From SZUA-584 sp041656035 (GTDB lineage Bacteria; Bacillota; Clostridia; Christensenellales; SZUA-584): a stretch of 64,000 nt of DNA. A model generated the notes under the pieces. The model made no database searches. It was not told the origin of the DNA and worked only from the letters and a program-made list of their open reading frames with translations. Location: positions 4,130 through 68,129 of the forward strand of contig CAZPHS010000009.1 in NCBI GenBank assembly GCA_964586785.1. The letters are read 5' to 3'. How positions within the stretch are numbered: position 1 is the first letter of the stretch; the number at the start of each line of letters is the position of its first letter. The translations under genes and the position numbers were made by a program. Positions 51,840 to 60,042 of the stretch are shown here, in pieces.

Positions 51840-54278
51840 ATGAAAGTTGTGATTGTGGGCGGTGTGGCCGGCGGGGCAAGCTGCGCCGCGCGTTTGAGAA
51901 GGATTGATGAATCCGCGCAAATTGTGATGATTGAGCGCGGGGAATACATTTCGTTTGCCAATTGCGGGCTGCCGTATCATATAGGCGGCATTATAGAACA
52001 GCGCGAAAAGCTGCTTTTGCAAACACCGGAATCTTTTAATGACCGGTTTAACGCGGATGTGCGTATAAACAGCGAAGTGACGGCCATAGACAGGCGGGCT
52101 AAAACCGTGACCGTGAAAAGCGGCTCTAAAACTTATAATGAAAGCTACGACTATCTTGTTTTAGCCACCGGTTCGTCGCCGATAATCCCTAATATACCCG
52201 GTGTCCGGAATGATAGAATTTTGCCGCTTTGGACTATTCCGGACATGGATAAAATCAACGAGTTTATACGTGAAAAGGGAGCGAAAAGCGCCGTTGTTAT
52301 AGGCGGCGGATTTATAGGCATAGAAACCGCGGAAAATCTTAAACATGCGGGGCTTGACGTTACTTTAATTGAAATGCAAAACCAGGTGATGCCTTCCGTT
52401 GACTACGAAATGGCGCAGATACTGCACAAACATTTAGCGGAGAAAGGCGTTAAGCTGGCGCTTGCGGAGAGGGTTGAGAAGTTTGAGGAACTAAACGGCG
52501 GTTTGACGGCGGTTACTAACAAGCGCACGGTTAAGGCTGATATCGCGGTGCTCGCGGCGGGTGTGAAACCCAATACAAAAATCGCGGCGGACTGCGGGCT
52601 TAATATAGGATTGCGCGGCGGCATACTTGTTGACAAGACGCTGCGCACTTCCGACAACAGCATATATGCCGCGGGCGATGCCGTGGAGACGGTAAACTTT
52701 ATAAGCAAGGAGCGTGCGGTAATGCCTCTCGCGGGACCGGCAAATAAAATGGGGCGCATGGTTGCGGATAATATTTGCGGTTTAAACCGTAAATATTCGG
52801 GCACGCAAGGCTCGATGGTCGCCAAGGTGTTTGATTTGACCGTGGCCGCTACAGGCAGCGGCGAATCCCAGCTAAAAAGCGCGGGAATGAAGCTTGGAGC
52901 CGATTACAAGGTAACGATACTGCACCCGCTTTCGAACGCGGGATATTATCCCGGAGGAATGACGCTTACAATAAAGCTGATATTTGGCGCGCGGGACGGG
53001 CGTGTGCTTGGCGCGCAGGCGGCAGGGTACAAGGGCGTGGAAAAAAGGATAGACGTTATCGCCGCGGCGATTCGCTTCGGGGCAACCGTATATGATTTGG
53101 AAGAACTTGAGCTATGCTACGCTCCCCCGTATTCCACAGCCAAAGATCCGGTCAATCTGGCGGGATATTCGGCCGATAATCTGCTTTCAGGGTTGGTTGA
53201 TAATATTACTTTTGGCGAATTGGACGGAATTCACGCCGCGTACCTTGACGTGCGCACGGCGGCGGAATACGATATGGGCGCCATACCCGACAGTATAAAT
53301 ATACCTGTCGACAGTATAAGGGAAAGCCTCGATAAACTGGACAAAGATAAAACATACATTATTTATTGCGCGGTGGGTATACGCTCGTATATCGCGGCGC
53401 GTATTCTAAAGCAAAACGGTTTTGACAAAGTTTTTAATTTGGCGGGAGGTTATACGACATACCGCGTGGCAAGCGGGGATTATACCATAGACGGAGGCGG
53501 CGGCAGCGCCGTGGAAAGCGAAACGCGGATTAATACGGAATTACGCGGAAAAACTATTCATATAGACGCTTGCGGTCTTATGTGCCCCGGTCCTGTGATG
53601 AAGCTGTATGGAGCAATTAAGGAAGCGCGGGACGGCGATATAATCAATATAATATCAACCGACCCCGGTTTTTTCGCGGACGCGGCTTCCTGGTGCTCGC
53701 GCACAAAAAATACATATATAAAGGGAGAGGCGATTGAAAACGGTTTTTCCGTTTGGATTAAAAAAGGCGGCGAAACCACGCCGGCTAATGCTTACGTACC
53801 GGCGGCGGGGAACGATAAATCAATAATAGTTTTCAGCGGAGACCTTGACAGGGCGCTTGCGAGCTTTATTATTGCGAATGGCGCGGCGGCCATGGGACGG
53901 AAAGTAACGATGTTTTTTACATTCTGGGGCTTAAATGTATTGCGCCGTCACGGCAAGGTAAAAACAAATAAAAATTTAATTGAGAAGATGTTCGGAGCTA
54001 TGATGCCCCGCGGAGCGCAAAAGCTTAAGCTTTCTAAAATGAATATGCTTGGTTTGGGCTCAAGCATTATGCGCGGCATAATGAAGAAAAAGAACATCGA
54101 TTCATTGGACGCGCTTATAGCGCTGGCTTTAAAAAACGGCGTCGCGCTTGTCGCGTGTACTATGTCTATGGACGTTATGGGAATAAAGCGGGAAGAGCTG
54201 ATTGACGGCGTTGCGTTCGCGGGAGTGGCTTCGTATCTTGGGGCGGCGGAAACGGCTGATACAAATTTATTTATTTAA
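51840..54278 (+). CDS. CoA-disulfide reductase-like flavoprotein fused to rhodanese, TusA and DsrE domains
   Basis: 812 residues in four domains. Residues 1-445: FAD/NAD oxidoreductase with GGVAGGASCAARLRR, active C42 in SFANCGLPYHIGG and IYAAGDAVE. About 455-550: rhodanese with the active cysteine in IIYCAVGIRSY. About 567-640: TusA-like with CGLMCPGP. About 658-812: DsrE/F-like. Such fusions reduce CoA disulfides, per- or polysulfides and pass sulfane sulfur between cysteines. The exact substrate cannot be read from sequence. Start ATG after AGGAGAAAAGAG. Rex is encoded next, fitting a redox role. Confidence 0.9.
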   Translation: MKVVIVGGVAGGASCAARLRRIDESAQIVMIERGEYISFANCGLPYHIGGIIEQREKLLLQTPESFNDRFNADVRINSEVTAIDRRAKTVTVKSGSKTYNESYDYLVLATGSSPIIPNIPGVRNDRILPLWTIPDMDKINEFIREKGAKSAVVIGGGFIGIETAENLKHAGLDVTLIEMQNQVMPSVDYEMAQILHKHLAEKGVKLALAERVEKFEELNGGLTAVTNKRTVKADIAVLAAGVKPNTKIAADCGLNIGLRGGILVDKTLRTSDNSIYAAGDAVETVNFISKERAVMPLAGPANKMGRMVADNICGLNRKYSGTQGSMVAKVFDLTVAATGSGESQLKSAGMKLGADYKVTILHPLSNAGYYPGGMTLTIKLIFGARDGRVLGAQAAGYKGVEKRIDVIAAAIRFGATVYDLEELELCYAPPYSTAKDPVNLAGYSADNLLSGLVDNITFGELDGIHAAYLDVRTAAEYDMGAIPDSINIPVDSIRESLDKLDKDKTYIIYCAVGIRSYIAARILKQNGFDKVFNLAGGYTTYRVASGDYTIDGGGGSAVESETRINTELRGKTIHIDACGLMCPGPVMKLYGAIKEARDGDIINIISTDPGFFADAASWCSRTKNTYIKGEAIENGFSVWIKKGGETTPANAYVPAAGNDKSIIVFSGDLDRALASFIIANGAAAMGRKVTMFFTFWGLNVLRRHGKVKTNKNLIEKMFGAMMPRGAQKLKLSKMNMLGLGSSIMRGIMKKKNIDSLDALIALALKNGVALVACTMSMDVMGIKREELIDGVAFAGVASYLGAAETADTNLFI

Positions 54279-54298
54279 AATTATCTCAATCGGGCGGA

Positions 54299-54334
54299 GC
54301 GGCGCAGCATTTGCTGATAACGGCAAAGCGCCGC
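54299..54334 (+). other. GC-rich inverted repeat after the sulfur-reductase gene
   Basis: GCGGCGC/GCGCCGC (54299-54305 with 54328-54334) with a 22-base loop holding a small AGCA/TGCT stem. No U tract. It is placed as a transcript end would be, 20 bases after the stop, but is not a classical terminator. Confidence 0.4.
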
Positions 54335-54429
54335 CGCCTAAATCTAGCAATTAAAACTATACATAAATTTTAAAGAAGCGTTAAACAAGCATTTTTAATG
54401 TGTCATACATCATATTATGTAAGAATACT

Positions 54430-54459
54430 TTGTGTTTGGATTAACGCTTATGTTATAAT
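54430..54459 (+). promoter_or_regulatory. Sigma-A promoter of rex
   Basis: TTGTGT (54430-54435), 18-base spacer, perfect TATAAT (54454-54459), 23 bases before the rex start. The ribosome site GGGAGG follows. Confidence 0.65.
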
Positions 54460-54482
54460 ACGTTAAAAGAAGGGAGGCGCGA

Positions 54483-55121
54483 ATGCAGGAAAACAAAATA
54501 TCGGATGCGGTTATACACAGGCTGCCAAAATATTATAGATATCTGTCTGAGCTTGAGGCGGCGGGTATAGAACGCGTTTCATCTTCCCGCATGAGCGCGG
54601 ATATGAGGCTTAACGCCTCCCAGATAAGGCGGGATTTAAACTGCTTCGGGGGCTTTGGGCAGCAGGGCTATGGATATCAGGTAATACGCCTAAGGCAGGA
54701 GATTAAAAATATACTCGGTATCGGAGCCGAATATAAAGCCGTTATAGTGGGAGCCGGCAACATTGGACAAGCGTTGCTAAAATACAGGCATTTTGCTCAG
54801 GAAGGCTATCGGATAACGGCTGTTTTTGACGCGGACGAGAGGACAATAGGTCACGATTTAGGCGGAATATCCGTCAGGCCGATGAGCGAGCTTACCGGAT
54901 TTATGGGCAAAAATGCCGTGGACATCGGCATTATCGCCGTGCCGAAAAAATACGCGCAGAAAATCGCGGACGAACTTGTCAGTCTCGGCGTTAAAGGAAT
55001 ATGGAACTTTGCTCCGGTTGACGTGCAGGTTCGCAGGGGAGTAAGCATAGTTAATGTTCACCTGAGCGACAGTTTGTATGTATTATCGTACAGAATGAGG
55101 CGGAACCGTGAAGACAATTAA
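54483..55121 (+). CDS. rex: Redox-sensing transcriptional repressor Rex
   Basis: 212 residues: winged-helix DNA-binding domain (SSSRMSADMRLNASQIRRDL) and NAD-binding Rossmann fold (VGAGNIGQALLKY), with the C-terminal domain-swap helix. Rex senses NADH/NAD and releases fermentation genes at high NADH. The neighbours upstream are an alcohol dehydrogenase and an NADH-type flavoprotein. Its end overlaps yjbQ by 14 bases. Confidence 0.96.
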   Translation: MQENKISDAVIHRLPKYYRYLSELEAAGIERVSSSRMSADMRLNASQIRRDLNCFGGFGQQGYGYQVIRLRQEIKNILGIGAEYKAVIVGAGNIGQALLKYRHFAQEGYRITAVFDADERTIGHDLGGISVRPMSELTGFMGKNAVDIGIIAVPKKYAQKIADELVSLGVKGIWNFAPVDVQVRRGVSIVNVHLSDSLYVLSYRMRRNREDN

Positions 55122-55500
55122 TATAAGAACAAGCAAGCGCGGCGAAATGGTTGATATTACTGGGGAAATACAAAAGCGCGTTAATGAAAGCGGTCTGCAA
55201 AGCGGCCTTGTCTGTATTTTTGTGCCGCATACCACAGCCGGCGTATCAATTAACGAGAACGCAGACCCGGATGTGGCGAGGGACGTGCTGTTCGCTTTTG
55301 ACCGCCTTGTGCCAAACAGCGGGTTTGCACATGCTGAAGGCAATTCGGACGCGCATACTAAGGCGCAGATAACGGGATTATCGCTTACCGTTATCATTAA
55401 GGACGGCAGGCTTATGCTCGGCACATGGCAGGGCATATATTTTTGCGAGTATGACGGACCGCGGCATAGGCGCGTTTATGTGAAGTTTATAGCCGATTAA
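55108..55500 (+). CDS. yjbQ: YjbQ/UPF0047 family protein
   Basis: 130 residues with the family core GLVCIFVPHTTAGVSINENA, DPDVARD and the end GTWQGIYFCEYDGPRHRR. Homologues have weak thiamine-phosphate synthase activity; the true role is open. GTG start within the end of rex, so both are on one transcript. Confidence 0.9.
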   Translation: MKTINIRTSKRGEMVDITGEIQKRVNESGLQSGLVCIFVPHTTAGVSINENADPDVARDVLFAFDRLVPNSGFAHAEGNSDAHTKAQITGLSLTVIIKDGRLMLGTWQGIYFCEYDGPRHRRVYVKFIAD

Positions 55501-55534
55501 ATAAGACATATTTGTTAAACAGTACGTATCTGTG

Positions 55535-55563
55535 TTTACAAAGACTTTAAAATATTGTATGTT
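55535..55563 (+). promoter_or_regulatory. Sigma-A-like promoter of the vanW gene pair
   Basis: TTTACA (55535-55540), 17-base spacer, TATGTT (55558-55563), 35 bases before the start. Just upstream lies an imperfect inverted repeat (TTTGTTAAACAG with CTGTGTTTACAAA), which overlaps the -35 and might be an operator or a weak terminator of yjbQ. Confidence 0.5.
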
Positions 55564-55597
55564 AAGCTATGCGACACCAATGCGGGAGAGATAGTTT

Positions 55598-57133
55598 ATG
55601 CAGAAAAAAAAGTATCAATATTTTAAAGCGTTGCTTGTAACATTCGGGGTGCTGGTTGTTTCACTTATAGCAGTGTTGATATTAATGCTTACGGGCACCG
55701 CTTTAAACGCTAATGAGCGTCAGGGCAAGTTTATAGAAACGGCGCGCTTTCTGTCCGGCATAACGGTAGGGGGTGTTGACGTTTCCGGAAAAAGCTATGA
55801 AGAAGCTCTCGCGGACGAGCGGATTCTGGCCGCAGCGCGGGCTTTTGAAGAAAGCTTTACATGTTCATTTAATGTGATTAATACCACACATACTTTTACT
55901 GCGGCGGAGCTTGGGCTTGCCGTCAATACGGAGAATGTGCTCAAGGATGCTCTTTGCTTCGGACAGCATGGCGAGGGTGATTTGGTCGCCTCGCAAAAGC
56001 GGCGGCTTGAAGAAGGCAATGTAAATATTGATTTTTATGTCTATGGCGACGAATTTACGGTAACATCCGGCATATTGGATTTAAAACCCGTAATTGATAC
56101 GGTTCCGCAGGATGCCAGGTTTGAGATTGCCGATAATATAAGAGGCAATACCGACGCCAAATGCTTAGAAGACATTGAAGGTGTAACAATTGTGCAAGAG
56201 TCTGTGGGCGCCGACGTCGATGCCATAGAGCTCGCTAAGCTTATCTGCGGCAATATAAACAACGGCGATTACGCTGCTGTCGCGGATGCGCCCGTGCATA
56301 TCACAAATCCTCAAGTGGATACGCAAACGCTTAAAGCCAATACGGTAAAAAGAGGCGAAATGACGTCTTTGTTTAACGTAAAGCCGCTTAATAACTCTAA
56401 ACGCGTTAAAAATATAAAAATTTTCGCTAATATAATTAACGGTTCCATACTTAATCCGGGGGATATATGGTCGCTAAACGAGGCCGCGGGGCCAAGAAAT
56501 GAAAGAACGGCGAAAACTGTCGGCTGGGAATATGCTCCCGGAATAAGCAACGGACGCTATGAAGACCAGCTTGGCGGCGGCGTTTGCCAGATATCGAGCA
56601 CGGTTTACAACGCGGCTTTGCGCGCGGAGATGACTATTGTTCAAAGAAGACCTCACAGCTGGCCTTCGTCATACGTGCCGGAGGGGCTCGACGCGACTAT
56701 AAGCACCGGCGGGCCTGATCTTGTGATAAGCAACCCGACCGACAGCCCCATTTATATGGTTGCGTGCGTGGACGACGAAGAATACAAGCTTACCGTACAG
56801 TTTTTCGGCGCGCCGCAGCCCCACGGTTTTACTATAGATTTTATAAGCGAGCTGGTTAGAACAGGAAAAGCGCCGGAACCGGTATATAATTATAATTCGG
56901 CAGCCACGCCCGATGGCGAGCCGATTGGCGAAGGCAAAACGGTTACATGGATAAAGCCGCGCGGAAGCCAGACATGGCGGATATATAAACAGTATAAAGA
57001 CGCGGACGGAGTTGTAATAAAAACAGAGGTATATGGCAAAGATGTTACATACGGGGCTTACGGGGGCGTTTATTATATAAACGGTCCGGATCCGTCTTTG
57101 GCGCCGTCCGCACCGGTTACCGGCCAAGACTGA
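55598..57133 (+). CDS. VanW family protein with N-terminal membrane anchor (first of two)
   Basis: 511 residues. A membrane helix at about 10-33 anchors it. Residues about 50-245 hold peptidoglycan-binding-4-like repeats (GITVGGVDVSGKSYEEAL; NTTHTFTAAELGLAVNTENV). The VanW domain has NPGDIWSLNEAAGPRNERTA and LGGGVCQISSTVYNAALRAE near 305-345. The C-terminus has a G5-like beta region. Likely acts at the cell wall outside the membrane; no enzyme activity is proven for the family. A paralogue follows after 39 bases. Confidence 0.9.
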   Translation: MQKKKYQYFKALLVTFGVLVVSLIAVLILMLTGTALNANERQGKFIETARFLSGITVGGVDVSGKSYEEALADERILAAARAFEESFTCSFNVINTTHTFTAAELGLAVNTENVLKDALCFGQHGEGDLVASQKRRLEEGNVNIDFYVYGDEFTVTSGILDLKPVIDTVPQDARFEIADNIRGNTDAKCLEDIEGVTIVQESVGADVDAIELAKLICGNINNGDYAAVADAPVHITNPQVDTQTLKANTVKRGEMTSLFNVKPLNNSKRVKNIKIFANIINGSILNPGDIWSLNEAAGPRNERTAKTVGWEYAPGISNGRYEDQLGGGVCQISSTVYNAALRAEMTIVQRRPHSWPSSYVPEGLDATISTGGPDLVISNPTDSPIYMVACVDDEEYKLTVQFFGAPQPHGFTIDFISELVRTGKAPEPVYNYNSAATPDGEPIGEGKTVTWIKPRGSQTWRIYKQYKDADGVVIKTEVYGKDVTYGAYGGVYYINGPDPSLAPSAPVTGQD

Positions 57134-57172
57134 ATACGGTAACGGTATACGTAAAATTTCGGAGGATAAACA

Positions 57173-58876
57173 ATGGACGATAGGGCAGAGTTTGTGTTTA
57201 ACGAACCCAATAATAAAGACGAAAAGAAACGCAAGATATTTCTGATTGCGGCCGCGGGCGTTCTTGTGGTTGCGATAGTTATTTCCGCCGTTTTAATTTT
57301 CGGGAACGCGCAGGCGAGCGATAACGCCGAAAGGATATTGGAATTCGGCACGTTGATAAACGGCGTGTCAATAGGCGGCATTGATATATCGGGTATGACG
57401 GCGCAAGAAGCGCGTGCCGCCACGGAACTTCTGCCCGATATTCTGATAGCTCAAACACGGCTGTCGTTTGATATCGACGGCGCGTTAATCGCGCTTGAGG
57501 CGCAAGACTTGGGCTTTGCGACAGATTACGAAGATATTTTTAATGATGTTGTAAAATTTGGCCGCACAGGCAGTTTTGAAGAGAGAGTTTTGGATATTAA
57601 GGCGGCCGGCGAGGGCGGCGGGGCGTTTGAAATAAGAATATGCGCGGACGAGGCCTCGGTGCAAGCCGCGCTTGTTGTTCAGTACGATAAATTCAACAAC
57701 GATCCGCGCAACGCCACGTACATTTTTATGCCGAACGGTTACCTTGAAGACGGCACGCAGTTTGAGCCGGGCGCGTTTAGCGGCAAAGCGATTGAATATC
57801 CCGATACGCTTGTTCGTATTCCGGAAGAGCAAATGCCAAACCCGTTAAGATATCAGTACTGGAAAAAAACAAAATATATAAAAGACACCATACCGACCGA
57901 CGCTAACATCTCACGCTTTTTGTATATCGAGGAGGAAAAAGGCTTAAACACCGATATGGACGATTTGGGAGCGCAGATAATTAAAGCCGTGGAAAATGCG
58001 GATTTCTCCACGGTGATAGTTGCGTCCACGCACGTGACTGAGCCTGTGGTAACGCTTGAGCAGGTAAAGGAGAGAACGCAGCTCGTTTCATCGTGGACGA
58101 CGTGGTACGGGCATAGTTCTAATAAAAACAGGGCATCGAACGTTGGATTGCTGGCAAGCAAAATAAACGGCACGATTCTTGAGCCAAATGTGCGCTGGTC
58201 CATAAACAAGGATATTGGGCTGCGGACAGTGGCGGGCGGCTTTAAGCCCGCGGGCGCTTTAAGCGGCGGCAGAATGATTGAGGACGATGTTGGGGGCGGG
58301 GTCTGCCAGGTGTCAAGCACGCTTTTTAACGCCGCCATACGCTCGGATATAAGAACGCCCGAACATAACCGGCATACGATTCCATCCGTTTATCTGCCTA
58401 TGGCGTTAGATGCCGCCATAAGCTCAAGCCCCGACCTTGCGCTTCTAAACGAGCATGATGTGCCTATGTACGTTGTATCGTATATGGACTTTAAAAATAA
58501 GAATATTACTTTTGAAATATACGGACCTACGGTAGTACACGAAACCTATGGCGATGTGATACTTGATTTTGACGGCAAGGAGACCGGCACGGGGCCGGAA
58601 CCCGCAACGAAGCATTTTTACAACAGTACGGTGACGCCGGACGGCAAGCCGATTACTGAATATAAAAGCGTCGTATTTGTTAAGCCGCGGGCCGCCACCT
58701 ACTGCAGGGCTTATATTATTTATCGTGATTTAACAGGTAAAGAGTTGGAGAAAAAGACGTTTTACGATGATTCATACAGGGCGTTTATAGGGCAGATATA
58801 TTATAACCATCCCGAAGGCTGGGTGCCCGGAGACGATCCACCCTCCGAAGAGGGAGGAGAAGGCGGCGCCGGCTGA
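57173..58876 (+). CDS. VanW family protein with N-terminal membrane anchor (second of two)
   Basis: 567 residues with the same architecture as the gene before: a membrane helix at about 21-43, wall-binding repeats (GTLINGVSIGGIDISGMTAQ), a VanW domain (VGGGVCQVSSTLFNAAIRSD) and a beta C-domain. It ends in a Pro/Gly/Glu tail (DDPPSEEGGEGGAG). Ribosome site GGAGG. The pair is probably a tandem duplication, since both halves align in order though identity is modest. Confidence 0.9.
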   Translation: MDDRAEFVFNEPNNKDEKKRKIFLIAAAGVLVVAIVISAVLIFGNAQASDNAERILEFGTLINGVSIGGIDISGMTAQEARAATELLPDILIAQTRLSFDIDGALIALEAQDLGFATDYEDIFNDVVKFGRTGSFEERVLDIKAAGEGGGAFEIRICADEASVQAALVVQYDKFNNDPRNATYIFMPNGYLEDGTQFEPGAFSGKAIEYPDTLVRIPEEQMPNPLRYQYWKKTKYIKDTIPTDANISRFLYIEEEKGLNTDMDDLGAQIIKAVENADFSTVIVASTHVTEPVVTLEQVKERTQLVSSWTTWYGHSSNKNRASNVGLLASKINGTILEPNVRWSINKDIGLRTVAGGFKPAGALSGGRMIEDDVGGGVCQVSSTLFNAAIRSDIRTPEHNRHTIPSVYLPMALDAAISSSPDLALLNEHDVPMYVVSYMDFKNKNITFEIYGPTVVHETYGDVILDFDGKETGTGPEPATKHFYNSTVTPDGKPITEYKSVVFVKPRAATYCRAYIIYRDLTGKELEKKTFYDDSYRAFIGQIYYNHPEGWVPGDDPPSEEGGEGGAG

Positions 58877-58931
58877 TTATTATTAAGGGAACAAATTACG
58901 CTTCACAGCGGCATTTTTTGCGCGCTTAGTG

Positions 58932-58960
58932 TTGACGTATTTTTATTTTGGTGATAATAT
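58932..58960 (+). promoter_or_regulatory. Strong sigma-A promoter with a long leader
   Basis: TTGACG (58932-58937), 17-base spacer, TAATAT (58955-58960). Five of six -35 bases match. The transcript would have a leader of about 150 bases before the zinc-ribbon gene. Confidence 0.75.
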
Positions 58961-59013
58961 TAATAAAATATGTATTAAGTGATTGATACATACAAATACT
59001 ATGGTCGAGAAAA

Positions 59014-59061
59014 GCCGATGACAGAATTTCTACCGCGTAGTGTTCGATAGAAACATTGGGC
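59014..59061 (+). ncRNA. Structured leader RNA of unknown class
   Basis: Two stacked helices can form: GCCGATG (59014-59020) with CATTGGGC (59054-59061, one bulged G), and TTTCTA (59027-59032) with TAGAAA (59048-59053). They enclose a 15-base apical part. It is between a good promoter and the zinc-ribbon gene. I do not recognise a known riboswitch; partial likeness to purine-type words did not hold up. Confidence 0.4.
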
Positions 59062-59119
59062 AGGAGTTAGGAAATATCATATCGTCTTTAGAAGCCATGT
59101 TTAAAAAAAAGGAGAAAAA

Positions 59120-59401
59120 ATGTTTCAGGACAGGACACTAACGTGCGCAGATTGCGGAGAAAGCTTTGTGTTCTCTGCTTCAGAGCAGGAATTCTACCGT
59201 GACAAGGGCTATGATAACGACCCGAAAAGGTGTCTGTCGTGCCGCCAGCAAAGAAAGCAGCAAAAAAGGTCTAGCGACCGCCCTATGTATGACGCTGTTT
59301 GCGCTGAATGCGGTATGGACACGAAAGTGCCATTTCAGCCGACCGGCGAGCGGCCTGTTTTCTGCAGCGATTGTTTCAAGGCTAAGAAAGACCGGTATTA
59401 A
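59120..59401 (+). CDS. Small zinc-ribbon protein
   Basis: 93 residues. Cysteine pairs at CADC, CLSC, CAEC and CSDC (near residues 9-12, 39-42, 61-64, 82-85) make two probable zinc ribbons, with a basic stretch (RQQRKQQKRSS) between. This is a known small-protein type in Clostridia with no proven function; nucleic acid binding is a guess. Monocistronic, with own promoter, long leader and terminator. Confidence 0.85.
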   Translation: MFQDRTLTCADCGESFVFSASEQEFYRDKGYDNDPKRCLSCRQQRKQQKRSSDRPMYDAVCAECGMDTKVPFQPTGERPVFCSDCFKAKKDRY

Positions 59402-59413
59402 ACTTTAACAAAC

Positions 59414-59446
59414 AAGCGCCGTATTCGGTTGAATATGGCGCTTTTT
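59414..59446 (+). terminator. Terminator of the zinc-ribbon gene
   Basis: AAGCGCC-g-TATTC, loop GGTT, GAATA-t-GGCGCTT, then TTT. Twelve pairs with one internal mismatch, 13 bases after the stop codon. Confidence 0.9.
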
Positions 59447-59482
59447 GCATACAAACGGCCGCGGATAATTAATCTTGGGCGT

Positions 59483-59512
59483 TTGACGTTTTGCATGTTC
59501 CGGTGGTAGAAT
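59483..59512 (+). promoter_or_regulatory. Sigma-A promoter of the lrp-aminotransferase pair
   Basis: TTGACG (59483-59488), 18-base spacer, TAGAAT (59507-59512), 35 bases before the lrp start. Confidence 0.7.
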
Positions 59513-59547
59513 ACCAAAAACATTCATTATAAACGGAGGAGATTTCA

Positions 59548-60042
59548 ATGAAAAATGGTTTATGCGCCGAGATTCTTGATATGCTTGAAAATGACGCCAA
59601 AATAAGCGTTGAAGACATGGCAGCCCTTGCGGGCGTTTCAAGCGAAAAGATAACAAAAGCCATATCGGTAATGGAAAAGGAAAAAGTAATTGTTAAATAT
59701 ACAGCGATAACAAACAGGGAAAAGCTTGGCACCGACGAAGCGGAAGCGCTCATAGAGGTTAAGGTTGTGCCTATAAGAGGTCTTGGATATGATGATCTCG
59801 CGGAACGCATATACAAATTTACCGAGGTTAAGTCGGTATACCTTATGTCGGGAACTTACGATCTTTCGGTTGTGGTAAAAGCGGACAATATGAAGCAGAT
59901 ATCCCAGTTCGTATTTGAAAAACTGGCGGTGCTTGAGGGCGTTTCAAGTACGGTAACGCACTTTATTATGCGTAAGTACAAAGAGCAGGGAGTTATACTG
60001 ACGACGCGGGAGCAGGAGGACAGGCTGGTGATTACACTATGA
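59548..60042 (+). CDS. Lrp/AsnC family transcriptional regulator
   Basis: 164 residues: winged helix at about 5-55 (ISVEDMAALAGVSSEKITKA) and an AsnC-type effector domain (KSVYLMSGTYDLSVVVKADN). It overlaps the aminotransferase gene (ATGA), so it probably controls that gene in response to an amino acid. Ribosome site GGAGGAG. Confidence 0.92.
   Translation: MKNGLCAEILDMLENDAKISVEDMAALAGVSSEKITKAISVMEKEKVIVKYTAITNREKLGTDEAEALIEVKVVPIRGLGYDDLAERIYKFTEVKSVYLMSGTYDLSVVVKADNMKQISQFVFEKLAVLEGVSSTVTHFIMRKYKEQGVILTTREQEDRLVITL

Noticed and set aside
58990..59061. Words TATGG and TTTCTACC reminiscent of purine riboswitches
   Set aside because: The three-helix layout and the conserved joining bases of that class cannot be formed here, and TTTCTA pairs with TAGAAA instead.
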